Position numbers and translations under genes: made by a program. The notes under the pieces are model-generated. The model searched no databases. It was not told where the DNA came from and worked only from the letters and a program-made list of their open reading frames with translations. From an uncultured Blautia sp. (GTDB lineage: Bacteria; Bacillota; Clostridia; Lachnospirales; Lachnospiraceae): a stretch of DNA of 64,000 nucleotides. Shown in pieces: positions 16,686-25,478 of this stretch; within the stretch, counting starts at the first letter, position 1; each line of letters begins with the position of its first letter. The DNA is taken from contig CAKRMK010000009.1 in the NCBI GenBank assembly GCA_934364795.1, positions 1 through 64,000 of the forward strand. Direction: 5' to 3'.

Positions 16686-16979
16686 ATGGAAATGACAAAC
16701 AGAATCATAATGCTTCAAAATATTGAAAAAATGGTTAAGGAACAGCAGCGTGTGGATGAAAAAGATGCCTATATTATGCAGGATAATGATGATCTCAGAT
16801 ATCTGGAAGGGAGATATGAGCAGCTGAATTTGCCGCACACAGTAAAAAGAGTGATTGATGATTATATTGCCTGCATGCAGACCAGAGATGAAAGATACTC
16901 TGATCTGTCATATGCAGCGGGAGTCCGTGATACGATTGATTTATTAAAGGGGATGGGAATGTTGATTTCCTGTAGTTGA
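16686..16979 (+). CDS. Small protein of unknown function, intact paralogue of 9801
   Basis: A 97-residue soluble, charged, helical protein; blocks EKDAYIMQDNDDLRYLEGRY and VKRVIDDYIACMQTRDER are shared with the 9801 gene. The conserved end SYAAGVRDTIDLLKGMG is what the other copy lost. TCAGGAGGAAAT is a strong ribosome-binding site. Upstream Spo0A-box-like heptamers suggest control by a growth-phase regulator. It does not carry the Spo0E signature SQELD. Function unknown. Confidence 0.65.
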   Translation: MEMTNRIIMLQNIEKMVKEQQRVDEKDAYIMQDNDDLRYLEGRYEQLNLPHTVKRVIDDYIACMQTRDERYSDLSYAAGVRDTIDLLKGMGMLISCS

Positions 16980-16983
16980 AAGT

Positions 16984-17024
16984 GCTGGAGTGTGCAAAAA
17001 GAATCATTCCCGCAATATGCACGC
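16984..17024 (+). repeat. Repeat family A, partial copy A2
   Basis: GGAGTGTGCAAAAAG followed by AATCATTCCCGCAATATGCACGCC parallels the left half of copy A4 (AGAGCGTGCC...ATCATTTCCGCAATCTGC). It follows the stop of the small gene at once. Confidence 0.55.
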
Positions 17025-17092
17025 CCCATTTTACGGTATATTTTGCCGGAATTCGGTTGTCGTAGTTAAGGATAAAAATGCTTCGTGCATAG

Positions 17093-17659
17093 CTATTGCA
17101 GCATTTTGTCCAGACATTCCACAATCAGGCGGAGATTTTTCAGGGCGCCCATGGTATCATTTTTCTGTTCCAGGGAATGGTTGCAGCCTTCGAAAATTCC
17201 GCCGGTTTTCTCAGGAAAATTCCTTGCAGCTGCACGAATTTTAGACTCAGGCATATATGGGTCGGCAGTTCCGGCAAAGAAAAGACCATTGATGTCAGAA
17301 AGATATTTGAGGGTAGATGGAATGGGCGTCATAAGAAAATGATGAACTTTTCCTTTTAATGCCAGTGCAGTTTCCAGCTGGCAGGCAATGGTAGTGCCGA
17401 TGCTTTTGGAAATAAAGATAACATCATCATATTCAGAAAAAGGAACGTTTTCCAGCTGGGGAAGCGTTCTTTTTATTGCAAGCTTAATTACCGGTTCCAG
17501 CTCGGCGGGGGTTCGTCCATGGAAGGTGTGGATATCATGACCGTAATCCAGACGGATGATTTCGTATCCATGTTCTGCAGCCATGGAGGCTGTATAATAT
17601 AAAAGTGGTTTGGTGCAGGTATATCCCACACCTGGGAAAATAACGGCAAGTTTTTTCAT
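17093..17659 (-). CDS. Alpha/beta-hydrolase family protein
   Basis: The 188-residue protein begins KKLAVIFPGVGYTCTKPLLYY (first strand and oxyanion region), has the nucleophile elbow SKSIGT near residue 85, an Asp in GTADPY near 134 and a His in GCNHSLE near 160. Serine, aspartate and histidine appear in the order expected for this fold. Cytoplasmic, substrate unknown; small hydrolases of this type act as esterases or acyltransferases. Confidence 0.75.
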   Translation of the reverse strand: MKKLAVIFPGVGYTCTKPLLYYTASMAAEHGYEIIRLDYGHDIHTFHGRTPAELEPVIKLAIKRTLPQLENVPFSEYDDVIFISKSIGTTIACQLETALALKGKVHHFLMTPIPSTLKYLSDINGLFFAGTADPYMPESKIRAAARNFPEKTGGIFEGCNHSLEQKNDTMGALKNLRLIVECLDKMLQ

Positions 17660-18033
17660 AGGAAACCTCTGGTGTTTTTGAAAGTGATTATGATTCTAAA
17701 ACGTTGGAAATTAATTTAATATATAAATTCCTGTCAAGTTAGTTGCAAAAGCATTTCATCAATTCTCAAACATTGGGAATCTGCTGATTTACCGTGTAAA
17801 TTGCTGCGTCCTCATGTTCGGTGTGATCCAAGTTCAGATGCTTTATCATGCAGTCATGAACAGCTTTTTGAGCTTTGGTCCTGACATTATTATATACTTT
17901 TATTATGAAGGATGTAAAGAAATTGTGGGAAGAAAGATAATGAATTATCTGTGAAGATATGATAAAATCGGAGTAGCTTTCGATGAGGTGCAAGTTGGGC
18001 CTGAAGATAAAAAAATAAAAGTGAGGATATGGT
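17660..18033. other. Intergenic stretch without identified features
   Basis: AT-rich spacer between divergent genes. A 75-codon frame on the minus strand (17766-17993) has no ribosome-binding site or recognisable domain and I do not call it. A GTGAGGATATGG ribosome-binding site for the next gene lies at its end. Confidence 0.5.
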
Positions 18034-18765
18034 ATGAAATTATTGATTGTGCGTCACGGTGATCCGGATTATGATATAGATTCTCTTACAGAAAAAGGCT
18101 GGAAAGAAGTGGAATATCTTTCACAGAAGCTGTCTAAGCTGGATGTAAAGGCTTTTTATGTTTCACCGCTTGGAAGAGCGAAGGATACAGCAGCACCTAC
18201 TTTGAAAAAAATGGGAAGAACAGCAACAGAGTGCTCCTGGCTGCAGGAATTTCCCTGCCAGATCTGGCGCCCGGATGTGAAGGATAAAAAGATTATTGCC
18301 TGGGACTGGCTGCCCCAGGACTGGATGGCAGATGAGCGCTTTTTTCAGTATGACCACTGGTTTGAAAATGAAGCTATGCAGGAGGGCCATGTTAAAGAAG
18401 AATATGACCATGTTGTTGGAGAATTTGACAAACTTCTGGCTAAGCATGGTTATGAGCGCCAGGGACACTATTACAATGTGGTAGAAGAGAATAATGATAC
18501 CATTGTTCTGTTTTGCCATTTCGGGCTGGAATGTGTGCTTTTAAGCCACCTTCTGAATGTGTCACCGGTAGTTCTCTGGCATGGTGTATGTGCAGCTCCA
18601 TCCTCTGTGACAACTCTGGTAACGGAGGAACGGCGTAAAGGGATTGCAGTGTTCCGTATGAGCTCCTTTGGTGATATTTCCCATCTTTATGCAAATGATG
18701 AGCCACCTGCTTTTGCAGCAAGATTCTGTGAGGCGTATGGAAATGAAAACCAGAGGCATGATTGA
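18034..18765 (+). CDS. Histidine phosphatase (phosphoglycerate mutase-like) family protein
   Basis: The 243-residue protein starts KLLIVRHGDPDYDIDSLTEKG, carrying the catalytic RHG motif (phosphohistidine at residue 8), then SPLGRAKDTA (second Arg) and the later His in LFCHFGLE near residue 171. Its central part with QIWRPDVKDKK is longer than in GpmB. It removes phosphate from a small molecule or protein in the cytoplasm. Substrate unknown. It precedes but is not part of the thiamine operon. Confidence 0.85.
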   Translation: MKLLIVRHGDPDYDIDSLTEKGWKEVEYLSQKLSKLDVKAFYVSPLGRAKDTAAPTLKKMGRTATECSWLQEFPCQIWRPDVKDKKIIAWDWLPQDWMADERFFQYDHWFENEAMQEGHVKEEYDHVVGEFDKLLAKHGYERQGHYYNVVEENNDTIVLFCHFGLECVLLSHLLNVSPVVLWHGVCAAPSSVTTLVTEERRKGIAVFRMSSFGDISHLYANDEPPAFAARFCEAYGNENQRHD

Positions 18766-18832
18766 AGCATATTTGAAAAGTGATTCAGAGTGAAGAAAAA
18801 ATAAATTTGTTTTTATACTTTCAATTGACCAA

Positions 18833-18861
18833 TTGTATTTTCAGAAAATAAGGTGTATAAT
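18833..18861 (+). promoter_or_regulatory. Promoter of the thiamine operon
   Basis: TTGTAT (18833-18838), 17 bp, TATAAT (18856-18861). The riboswitch starts about 15 bases downstream. Confidence 0.6.
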
Positions 18862-18876
18862 ATTTAGCGAAATAAA

Positions 18877-18972
18877 TACAGGGGAGCTTGTATTAGCAGG
18901 CTGAGAGGAAGTACTCGAACTTCGACCCTATAACCTGATGCGGATAATGCCGTCGTAGGAAGTCATACACAA
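18877..18972 (+). promoter_or_regulatory. TPP riboswitch (THI element)
   Basis: The conserved parts occur in order: GGGGAGC, GCTGAGAGG, GACCCTATAACCTGAT, GGATAATGCC and CGTAGGAAG. Thiamine pyrophosphate binding should favour the terminator just downstream and lower expression of the thiW-thiM-thiE-thiD-cytX genes. Confidence 0.95.
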
Positions 18973-18981
18973 GGATTTTTT

Positions 18982-19019
18982 ACAGGAGACATCCGAATTG
19001 GCTGTTTCCTGTTTTTTTT
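18982..19019 (+). terminator. Riboswitch-controlled terminator
   Basis: ACAGGAGACA (18982-18991) pairs with TGTTTCCTGT (19003-19012), followed by eight T. It forms the expression platform of the TPP riboswitch. Confidence 0.85.
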
Positions 19020-19076
19020 GCTGACTGTCAGGTGGCCTAATCCCTATGATTCATATAGTAGAAGGAGAAATTACAC

Positions 19077-19595
19077 ATGAACAAAACAAACATGAAAAAA
19101 TTAGCACTTGCAGGTGTGTTGTGTGCTGTTGCCGTTGTCGGGAGTCTTTTTTCTTTCCCTGTTTTCGGGAGCAAATGCTCTCCGGTCCAACACATGGTCA
19201 ACATTTTATGTGCTGTATTACTTGGCCCTACTTATGGAGTAAGTGCAGCTTTTGTTACGTCCTTAGTTCGCAATTTACTTGGTCTTGGCAGTCTGATGGC
19301 ATTTCCAGGCAGCATGTTTGGTGCATTGCTGTGCGGCCTGGTTTATGCAAAAACCAAAAATATTTTGGGTACTTTATTAGGTGAAGTTTTTGGGACTGCT
19401 ATTCTTGGGGGGCTGTGTGCCTATCCGATTGCAATTTTCTTTATGGGACAAAATGCAGCTGGTCTTGCTTTTTACGCTTACATTACCCCGTTCCTGATTT
19501 CTACTGCCGGTGGTGCGATGATATCTGCAGTCTTGATTTTCGGATTGAAAAAATCAGGTGTCCTGCATACGATGCAGGAATCTCTTAACCGATAA
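19077..19595 (+). CDS. thiW: Thiazole transporter component ThiW (ECF S-component)
   Basis: A 172-residue membrane protein with about five helices. The segment SKCSPVQHMVNILCAVLLGPTYG is typical of ThiW, the substrate-binding unit thought to import hydroxyethylthiazole with the common ECF energising module encoded elsewhere. It is the first gene behind the TPP riboswitch and sits 12 bases before thiM. AAGGAGAAAT provides the ribosome-binding site. Confidence 0.92.
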   Translation: MNKTNMKKLALAGVLCAVAVVGSLFSFPVFGSKCSPVQHMVNILCAVLLGPTYGVSAAFVTSLVRNLLGLGSLMAFPGSMFGALLCGLVYAKTKNILGTLLGEVFGTAILGGLCAYPIAIFFMGQNAAGLAFYAYITPFLISTAGGAMISAVLIFGLKKSGVLHTMQESLNR

Positions 19596-19607
19596 GGAGA
19601 AAGAAAA

Positions 19608-20429
19608 ATGTTTCAGAATATGTTTGAAAATGTACGAAAAAATTGTCCACTGATTCACAACATTACCAATTATGTAACCGTCAATGACTGTGCAAATATC
19701 ATAATTGCCTGTGGTGCATCTCCGATTATGGCTGATGATAAGGAAGAAGTTGCAGAAATTACCACAATCTGTTCTGGCTTGAATATCAATATCGGTACGC
19801 TGAACAGTCGTACAATTGCATCCATGTTGATTGCTGGAAAACGAGCTAATGAACTGAATCATCCGGTTGTGTTAGATCCTGTGGGAGCTGGTGCATCCAA
19901 ACTCCGGACCAAAACAGCTATGCAGCTTCTGAAAGAAGTAAAATTTGCTGTCATCCGTGGGAATATTTCCGAAATTAAAACTCTGGCTTTCGGAAGTGGC
20001 ACAACAAAAGGTGTGGATGCTGATGTAACTGACAAGATAACAAAAGAAAACCTTGATGAGGCAATTGCTTTTGCAAAGGCTTTTGCAAGGAAAACCGGAT
20101 CTGTTATCGCTATCACCGGTGCTATTGATATCATAGCTGACAGCAGGAAAGCCTACTGCATTTATAATGGACATCCTATGATGTCTTCCGTTACCGGAAC
20201 GGGATGCCAGCTTTCTGCTATGACTGCGGCTTTTGTAACTGCAAATCCGGAGCAGTCTTTAGAAGCTGCTGCCGCTGCTGTTTCTGCTATGGGATATGCC
20301 GGTGAAGTAGCTCACGGCAGACTTACAGATATGGATGGCAATGCCACTTACAGAAATTACATGATTGATGCAATTTACAATATGACCCCGGAGACGCTGG
20401 AGAAAGGTGCAAAATATGAAGTGCGATAA
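19608..20429 (+). CDS. thiM: Hydroxyethylthiazole kinase
   Basis: The 273-residue protein has the ThiM signature NIPLIHNITNYVTVNDCAN-like start (PLIHNITNYVTVNDCAN), the acidic motif VVLDPVGAG and the anion-hole GTGCQLSA with catalytic Cys near residue 199. It phosphorylates 4-methyl-5-(2-hydroxyethyl)thiazole with ATP in the salvage branch of thiamine synthesis. The 3' end overlaps thiE by 14 bases. Confidence 0.95.
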   Translation: MFQNMFENVRKNCPLIHNITNYVTVNDCANIIIACGASPIMADDKEEVAEITTICSGLNINIGTLNSRTIASMLIAGKRANELNHPVVLDPVGAGASKLRTKTAMQLLKEVKFAVIRGNISEIKTLAFGSGTTKGVDADVTDKITKENLDEAIAFAKAFARKTGSVIAITGAIDIIADSRKAYCIYNGHPMMSSVTGTGCQLSAMTAAFVTANPEQSLEAAAAAVSAMGYAGEVAHGRLTDMDGNATYRNYMIDAIYNMTPETLEKGAKYEVR

Positions 20430-21057
20430 AAAAACGATGCTACTCTATGCTGTAACTGACAGAGCGTGGGTAGGCAAACAAAGTTTATATGAGCAGGTTG
20501 AGTCAGCATTGAAGGGCGGTGCAACCTGCGTCCAGCTCCGTGAAAAGGAACTGGACGAGGAAGCTTTTCTGAAAGAAGCTATTGAAATCTCTGCATTATG
20601 TAAGCAGTACGGAGTTCCTTTTTTCATCAACGACAATGTGGAAATTGCTGTCAAGTGCCATGCCGATGGTATTCATGTTGGACAGGAGGATATGGAAGCT
20701 ATACAGGTTCGACAGAGAGTCGGCAAGGATATGATTATTGGCGTGTCTGTACATTCAGTAGAAGAAGCTCTGGAAGCTGTTAGGAACGGTGCAGACTGTC
20801 TTGGGGTAGGGGCTATGTTTTCTACTTCTACGAAAACAGATGTAAATATTCTTCCAAAGGAAACTCTTCGTGCTATTTGCGATGCTGTTGATATTCCGGT
20901 TGTTGCAATCGGAGGTATTGGTAAAACCAATATATCCAGGCTTGCAGGTACTGGTGTTGATGGAGTCGCATTAGTCAGCGCTATTTTTGGTGCTGAAGAC
21001 ATTGAAAATGAGTGCCGCTTGCTTCGCCGTTTGTCAGAAGAGATGGTGAACGCATGA
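20416..21057 (+). CDS. thiE: Thiamine phosphate synthase
   Basis: The 213-residue TIM barrel has LLYAVTD, GATCVQLREKELD, FINDNVEIAV, DGIHVGQED and GVGAMFSTSTKTD, all ThiE hallmarks. It joins HMP pyrophosphate and thiazole phosphate to thiamine phosphate. The ATG at 20416 was chosen because GGAGAAAGG lies 8 bases upstream; this start lies inside the end of thiM, implying coupled translation. Confidence 0.95.
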   Translation: MKCDKKTMLLYAVTDRAWVGKQSLYEQVESALKGGATCVQLREKELDEEAFLKEAIEISALCKQYGVPFFINDNVEIAVKCHADGIHVGQEDMEAIQVRQRVGKDMIIGVSVHSVEEALEAVRNGADCLGVGAMFSTSTKTDVNILPKETLRAICDAVDIPVVAIGGIGKTNISRLAGTGVDGVALVSAIFGAEDIENECRLLRRLSEEMVNA

Positions 21058-21132
21058 AAATAAGCGGTAAATTGGGGGCACCACCTTATACCGCTATATA
21101 AAACGATGCTGAAAAATGAAAGGAGAAAAACT

Positions 21133-21945
21133 ATGAAAATGAAAACAGCATTGACCATTGCAGGAAGCGACTGCAGTGGAGGCGCCGGTATTCAGGCAGA
21201 CTTGAAAACGATGACTATGAATGGTGTTTATGCCATGAGTGCAATTACAGCGCTTACAGCACAGAACACGACCGGCGTGAGAGCAATTCAGGAATCAACA
21301 CCTGATTTTTTGAAACAACAAATAGATGCAGTATTCGAGGACATTTATCCTGATGCAGTTAAAATAGGCATGGTGGCATCTGGTGATCTTATTCGTGTCA
21401 TTGCAAACAGACTGAAATACTATGATGCCAGAAATGTGGTTGTTGATCCGGTTATGGTTGCAACCTCTGGCTCTGCCCTGATGAAAAATGATGCTGTTCA
21501 GACCCTGATTGAAGAATTGTTGCCGTTGGCTGTTCTTGTGACTCCTAACATTCCGGAAGCGCAGATTCTCTCCGAAATGATCATTGAAACCAAAGAGGAC
21601 ATGCTTACAGCAGCAAAGAAAATCGGAGACAGTTATCACTGTTCGGTTCTTCTTAAGGGCGGTCACAGCGTCAATGATGCAAATGATTTACTCTATGCAA
21701 ACAAAGAATTGATTTGGTTTGAGGGAAAACGCATCAATAACCCTAATACCCACGGTACCGGATGCACACTTTCAAGTGCCATAGCCTCTAATCTTGCCAA
21801 GGGATTTACCCTTTCCGAAGCTGTACAAAGGGCAAAGGATTATATTTCAGGCGCACTGGCAGCAATGCTTGACTTAGGTAAAGGTTCTGGTCCAATGAAT
21901 CATGCATTTAATCTCCAGGGCGAATACGCAAAGGAGGTTAAATAA
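21133..21945 (+). CDS. thiD: Bifunctional HMP kinase / HMP-phosphate kinase
   Basis: The 270-residue ribokinase-like enzyme shows LTIAGSDCSGGAGIQADLKT, VDPVMVATSG and the anion-hole HGTGCTLSSA. It carries out both phosphorylations from hydroxymethylpyrimidine to its pyrophosphate. AAAGGAG lies before the ATG at 21133; the upstream start at 21106 has none. No thiC is present nearby, so the pyrimidine comes from outside. Confidence 0.95.
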   Translation: MKMKTALTIAGSDCSGGAGIQADLKTMTMNGVYAMSAITALTAQNTTGVRAIQESTPDFLKQQIDAVFEDIYPDAVKIGMVASGDLIRVIANRLKYYDARNVVVDPVMVATSGSALMKNDAVQTLIEELLPLAVLVTPNIPEAQILSEMIIETKEDMLTAAKKIGDSYHCSVLLKGGHSVNDANDLLYANKELIWFEGKRINNPNTHGTGCTLSSAIASNLAKGFTLSEAVQRAKDYISGALAAMLDLGKGSGPMNHAFNLQGEYAKEVK

Positions 21946-21946
21946 G

Positions 21947-23122
21947 ATGGAAGAAAGACGTACATCGGTTTTTGAAAACGGTTTAATCTGGTTTGGCGCA
22001 GCTGTTTCTATTGCTGAAATCATGACTGGTACTTATTTTGCTCCGCTTGGTTTTGGTGAAGGACTTTTTGCTATCCTGCTTGGACATATCATTGGATGCG
22101 TTATGCTTTTCTTTGCAGGCCTTATTGGTGGTAAGTTGCGTAAAAGTGCTATGGAAACTGCAAAGATGAGCTTTGGAAGCAAAGGAGCTTTGCTCTTTTC
22201 GGTTTTGAATATCATTCAGCTTGTGGGTTGGACTGCCATTATGATTTTTGATGGTGCGCTGGCGGTAAATGGAATCTTTAATGCCGGTAACTGGGTATGG
22301 TGTACTGTAATCGGGATGTTGATTATTCTTTGGATTTTGATTGGTATTAAAAATCTAGGTAAGGTAAACACAGTTGCAATGGCTGCTCTTTTTGCTTTGA
22401 CTATTGTACTTAGCTTCGTTATTTTTGGTAAGGGCAATGCTTTGAATATCAGCGGAGAGGGTATGTCTTTTGGCGCAGCAGTTGAACTGTCAGTAGCCAT
22501 GCCACTGTCTTGGCTTCCTCTAATCAGCGATTATACCCGTGAAGCTCAAAAAACGGTTAAGGCAACTGCTGTCAGTGCCATTACATATGGTCTGGTAAGC
22601 TGCTGGATGTACGTGATTGGTATGGGAGCTGCGATTTTTACAGAAGAATCAGACATTGCACAAATTATGGTAAAGGCAGGACTTGGTATTGCAGGGCTGT
22701 TGATTGTTATATTCTCCACAGTTACTACGACTTTCCTTGATGCTTACTCCGCAGGTGTTTCCAGTGAATCACTTTCCCAAAAAATAAACGGAAAGCTGGT
22801 GGCAGTTGTTGTAACAGTCATTGGTACACTTGGAGCAATTTTTCTCCCGCTTTATGATATTACGGAGTTCCTTTACTTCATCGGCTCGGTATTTGCGCCG
22901 ATGATTGCAATTCAAATTGCGGATTTCTTTATTATGAAAAAACGCACGGAAGACTGTTCTTTCAACATTCAAAATCTTGTTATATGGTTGATTGGTTTTA
23001 TCATTTATCGCCTGCTCATGGGAGTAGATATTTTTGTCGGCAATACATTGCCGGATATGGTAATTACCGTCTTGATTTGTGTAGTTGTAAGTAAGTTTGG
23101 CGCAAAATATAGTGGGAAATAA
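21947..23122 (+). CDS. cytX: Hydroxymethylpyrimidine transporter CytX
   Basis: A 391-residue member of the cytosine/purine permease (NCS1) family with twelve hydrophobic segments; SIAEIMTGTYFAPLGF and PLSWLPLISDYTREAQ are typical of CytX. It imports the pyrimidine precursor for ThiD. The ATG at 21947 follows AAGGAGGTTAAATAAG and begins 1 base after the thiD stop. Last gene of the riboswitch-controlled operon. Confidence 0.92.
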   Translation: MEERRTSVFENGLIWFGAAVSIAEIMTGTYFAPLGFGEGLFAILLGHIIGCVMLFFAGLIGGKLRKSAMETAKMSFGSKGALLFSVLNIIQLVGWTAIMIFDGALAVNGIFNAGNWVWCTVIGMLIILWILIGIKNLGKVNTVAMAALFALTIVLSFVIFGKGNALNISGEGMSFGAAVELSVAMPLSWLPLISDYTREAQKTVKATAVSAITYGLVSCWMYVIGMGAAIFTEESDIAQIMVKAGLGIAGLLIVIFSTVTTTFLDAYSAGVSSESLSQKINGKLVAVVVTVIGTLGAIFLPLYDITEFLYFIGSVFAPMIAIQIADFFIMKKRTEDCSFNIQNLVIWLIGFIIYRLLMGVDIFVGNTLPDMVITVLICVVVSKFGAKYSGK

Positions 23123-23286
23123 ATCTGTTGATTGTAAAACCAGGAACATTTTATATTTTTTAATAATTTTTATAAAATTATTAGAATTTGGACAAATATC
23201 TCTCACATTTATGCGGTAAGATATATACATCTTAAGAGAAAGAACTCTTAAGAAAAACTCTTTCCTTTCCCTAAAAATGTATAAAT

Positions 23287-23330
23287 AAACCACCGTCTGT
23301 CAGCAAGAACGTTGACTGGGCGGTGGTTTT
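23287..23330 (+). terminator. Terminator after the thiamine operon
   Basis: AAACCACCG (23287-23295) pairs with CGGTGGTTT (23321-23329); the T run is the end of the stem plus T. The remaining 200 bases before the next gene are AT-rich with nothing recognised. Confidence 0.8.
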
Positions 23331-23530
23331 GCGTTGTGCAGGAATGTATTTGAAAAGATTTTTAAAATTAATTTGGAAGATACGTTCTGGACAAGCTGGG
23401 AAATATTGTCTATAGTCTATAGTGAAAATAATGTAATCGAAACGTAAGCACATACACTGAAACTTATGTCATTGAAAGTTATGTGCAACGAAATTTATTT
23501 CGATATGCGTTTTCTTGGAGGAGGTTCTAT

Positions 23531-25261
23531 ATGCAGTCAGCAGAACAATTGCAGGAGATGCTAAGATCTATTAACCGAAAAAGTTATCCTGCATACAAAT
23601 CCCTGAAAGGGGCTTATCAGTTTCAGAAATATATTCTTTCTATCGATCATGTACAGGGAGATCCGTTTGCATCTCCATCCCATATCAGTGTTAAGATTTC
23701 CCATAAAACAGCAGGTTTTCCGGCGGATTATTATAAAGACAGGCTTACCCGGATAACTCTTGCAGACTATCTTACCCGTCAGTTTGAACAGCAGGTGAAC
23801 CGATATACGTTTCGGGCGAAGGGATCGGGCAAAAGCGGTCTTATATCTGTAACCAGATGTAATCAGGAGGTACTGGAAAGAACGGCATGTGAGATTACAC
23901 AGCAGGGGATTGTTGCAAGATTTTTTGTTGGATTTCCGGCAAATGGGAGAACTATAAATGCAGGAGAACTGGAAAAGATTTTCTTTGAGTTTTTGCCAGT
24001 TTGTGTGGAAAAGTCATTTATATTCAGAAATTTAAGTGGAAAAGATCTGGAATCTGCTATTTTCCTTGCCGAAGATCAGGCATATATACGGGAAGAGCTG
24101 GCGAAGAGATCCCTTGTAGCATTTGTAAATAACGGAGCAATTCTGCCAAGAGAAAGCGGAATTTCATCAAAGCCCATGAAAGACTGTATTCCCTTTTATT
24201 CACCAAAAAGTCTGGAGGTGACACTGGAACTTCCACATAAGGGACCGATTACAGGTATGGGAATTCCAAAAGGAATCACTCTGATCGTAGGTGGGGGTTA
24301 TCACGGAAAATCTACCCTTTTAAATGCTCTGGAACTGGGCGTATATAACCATATTAAAGGGGATGAAAGAGAGTATGTGATCACAGATTTTACAGCCCAA
24401 AAGCTGCGTTCCGAGGATGGAAGATTTATAAAAGATGTGGATATTTCTCTGTTTATTAATGATCTTCCAAACAAAAAAAATACCAGCCAGTTTTCAACAG
24501 AGGATGCCAGCGGCAGCACCTCCCAGGCAGCAGGAATTGTAGAAGGGATGGAGGCTGGCAGTAAGCTTTTTCTTCTTGACGAGGATACCTCTGCTACAAA
24601 CTTTATGGTGCGGGATGCCTTTATGCAGCAGGTGATCAGCAGGGAAAAAGAGCCAATCACTCCATTTCTGGAACGTGCCAGAGAGCTTTATGAAAAAGCA
24701 GGAATTTCCACGATTCTGGTTGCCGGAAGCTCTGGCGCATTTTTCCATATCGCAGATACCGTGATTCAGATGGACAGTTATAAGCCTGTAGACATCACCC
24801 AAAAAGCAAAATCACTTTGTAAAAATTATCCTTTAAATGAGAACAAGGCACCGGAATTTAAACATCCTCAAAGCCATAGGATCATGACGAAAAATGCATC
24901 GGACAAAGGCGGCAAAAAGGACTATTACGGACATTTTAAACAGCAGGATAAACCAGAACGGCTGAAGCTAAAAGTGCATGGAAAAGACGGTTTTTCCATT
25001 GGAAAACAGGAGGTAGATCTGCGTTATATTGAGCAGCTGACAGATGGAGAACAGACCCAGACATTAGGTGCACTTTTAAAATATGCGGTAGAAAAACTGA
25101 TTGATGGAAAAAGAACTTTGCCGGAAATCGTGGAGCTGTTATATGAAAAACTGGAAAAAGAAGGTCTGGGATTTCTGGGAGAAGGATATGTTTCCTGCGG
25201 GTATGCCATGCCAAGAAAACAGGAAATTTATGCATGCTTTAACCGTTACAGAAGACCCTGA
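23531..25261 (+). CDS. ABC-ATPase domain protein (PF09818 family)
   Basis: The 576-residue soluble protein has a Walker A variant GGGYHGKST near residue 256 and the Walker B-like LFLLDEDTSATNFM near 349, with the QFSTEDASGSTSQAAGI segment between, as in the PF09818 family of predicted P-loop ATPases. No membrane segments. The family is widespread and not functionally characterised as far as I know; RNA- or DNA-related roles are only suggested by the fold. ATG at 23531 follows GGAGGAGG; the in-frame start at 23483 lacks one. Confidence 0.85.
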   Translation: MQSAEQLQEMLRSINRKSYPAYKSLKGAYQFQKYILSIDHVQGDPFASPSHISVKISHKTAGFPADYYKDRLTRITLADYLTRQFEQQVNRYTFRAKGSGKSGLISVTRCNQEVLERTACEITQQGIVARFFVGFPANGRTINAGELEKIFFEFLPVCVEKSFIFRNLSGKDLESAIFLAEDQAYIREELAKRSLVAFVNNGAILPRESGISSKPMKDCIPFYSPKSLEVTLELPHKGPITGMGIPKGITLIVGGGYHGKSTLLNALELGVYNHIKGDEREYVITDFTAQKLRSEDGRFIKDVDISLFINDLPNKKNTSQFSTEDASGSTSQAAGIVEGMEAGSKLFLLDEDTSATNFMVRDAFMQQVISREKEPITPFLERARELYEKAGISTILVAGSSGAFFHIADTVIQMDSYKPVDITQKAKSLCKNYPLNENKAPEFKHPQSHRIMTKNASDKGGKKDYYGHFKQQDKPERLKLKVHGKDGFSIGKQEVDLRYIEQLTDGEQTQTLGALLKYAVEKLIDGKRTLPEIVELLYEKLEKEGLGFLGEGYVSCGYAMPRKQEIYACFNRYRRP

Positions 25262-25478
25262 CCGTGTTATTGTTCATTCCGTTCACAAAAACGCCTGGCG
25301 GAACATTACATGTGAACCGTAACATCTGACCGTTTATTATTCAGAAGCAACCTCGATTTATCAGTAGCAATTTTTTTGTTTATCAGGTATAATAAAACCG
25401 TTGGTCCAATAATGGACAGCAATACGAAAAACATTGGATGAGGACAGTTAAAAAACAGGAGAAAGGTGGAAATAGATT

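Noticed and set aside
17766..17993. A 75-codon minus-strand frame in the gap before the histidine phosphatase
   Set aside because: No ribosome-binding site and no recognisable domain. It could be a gene remnant but I cannot support it.
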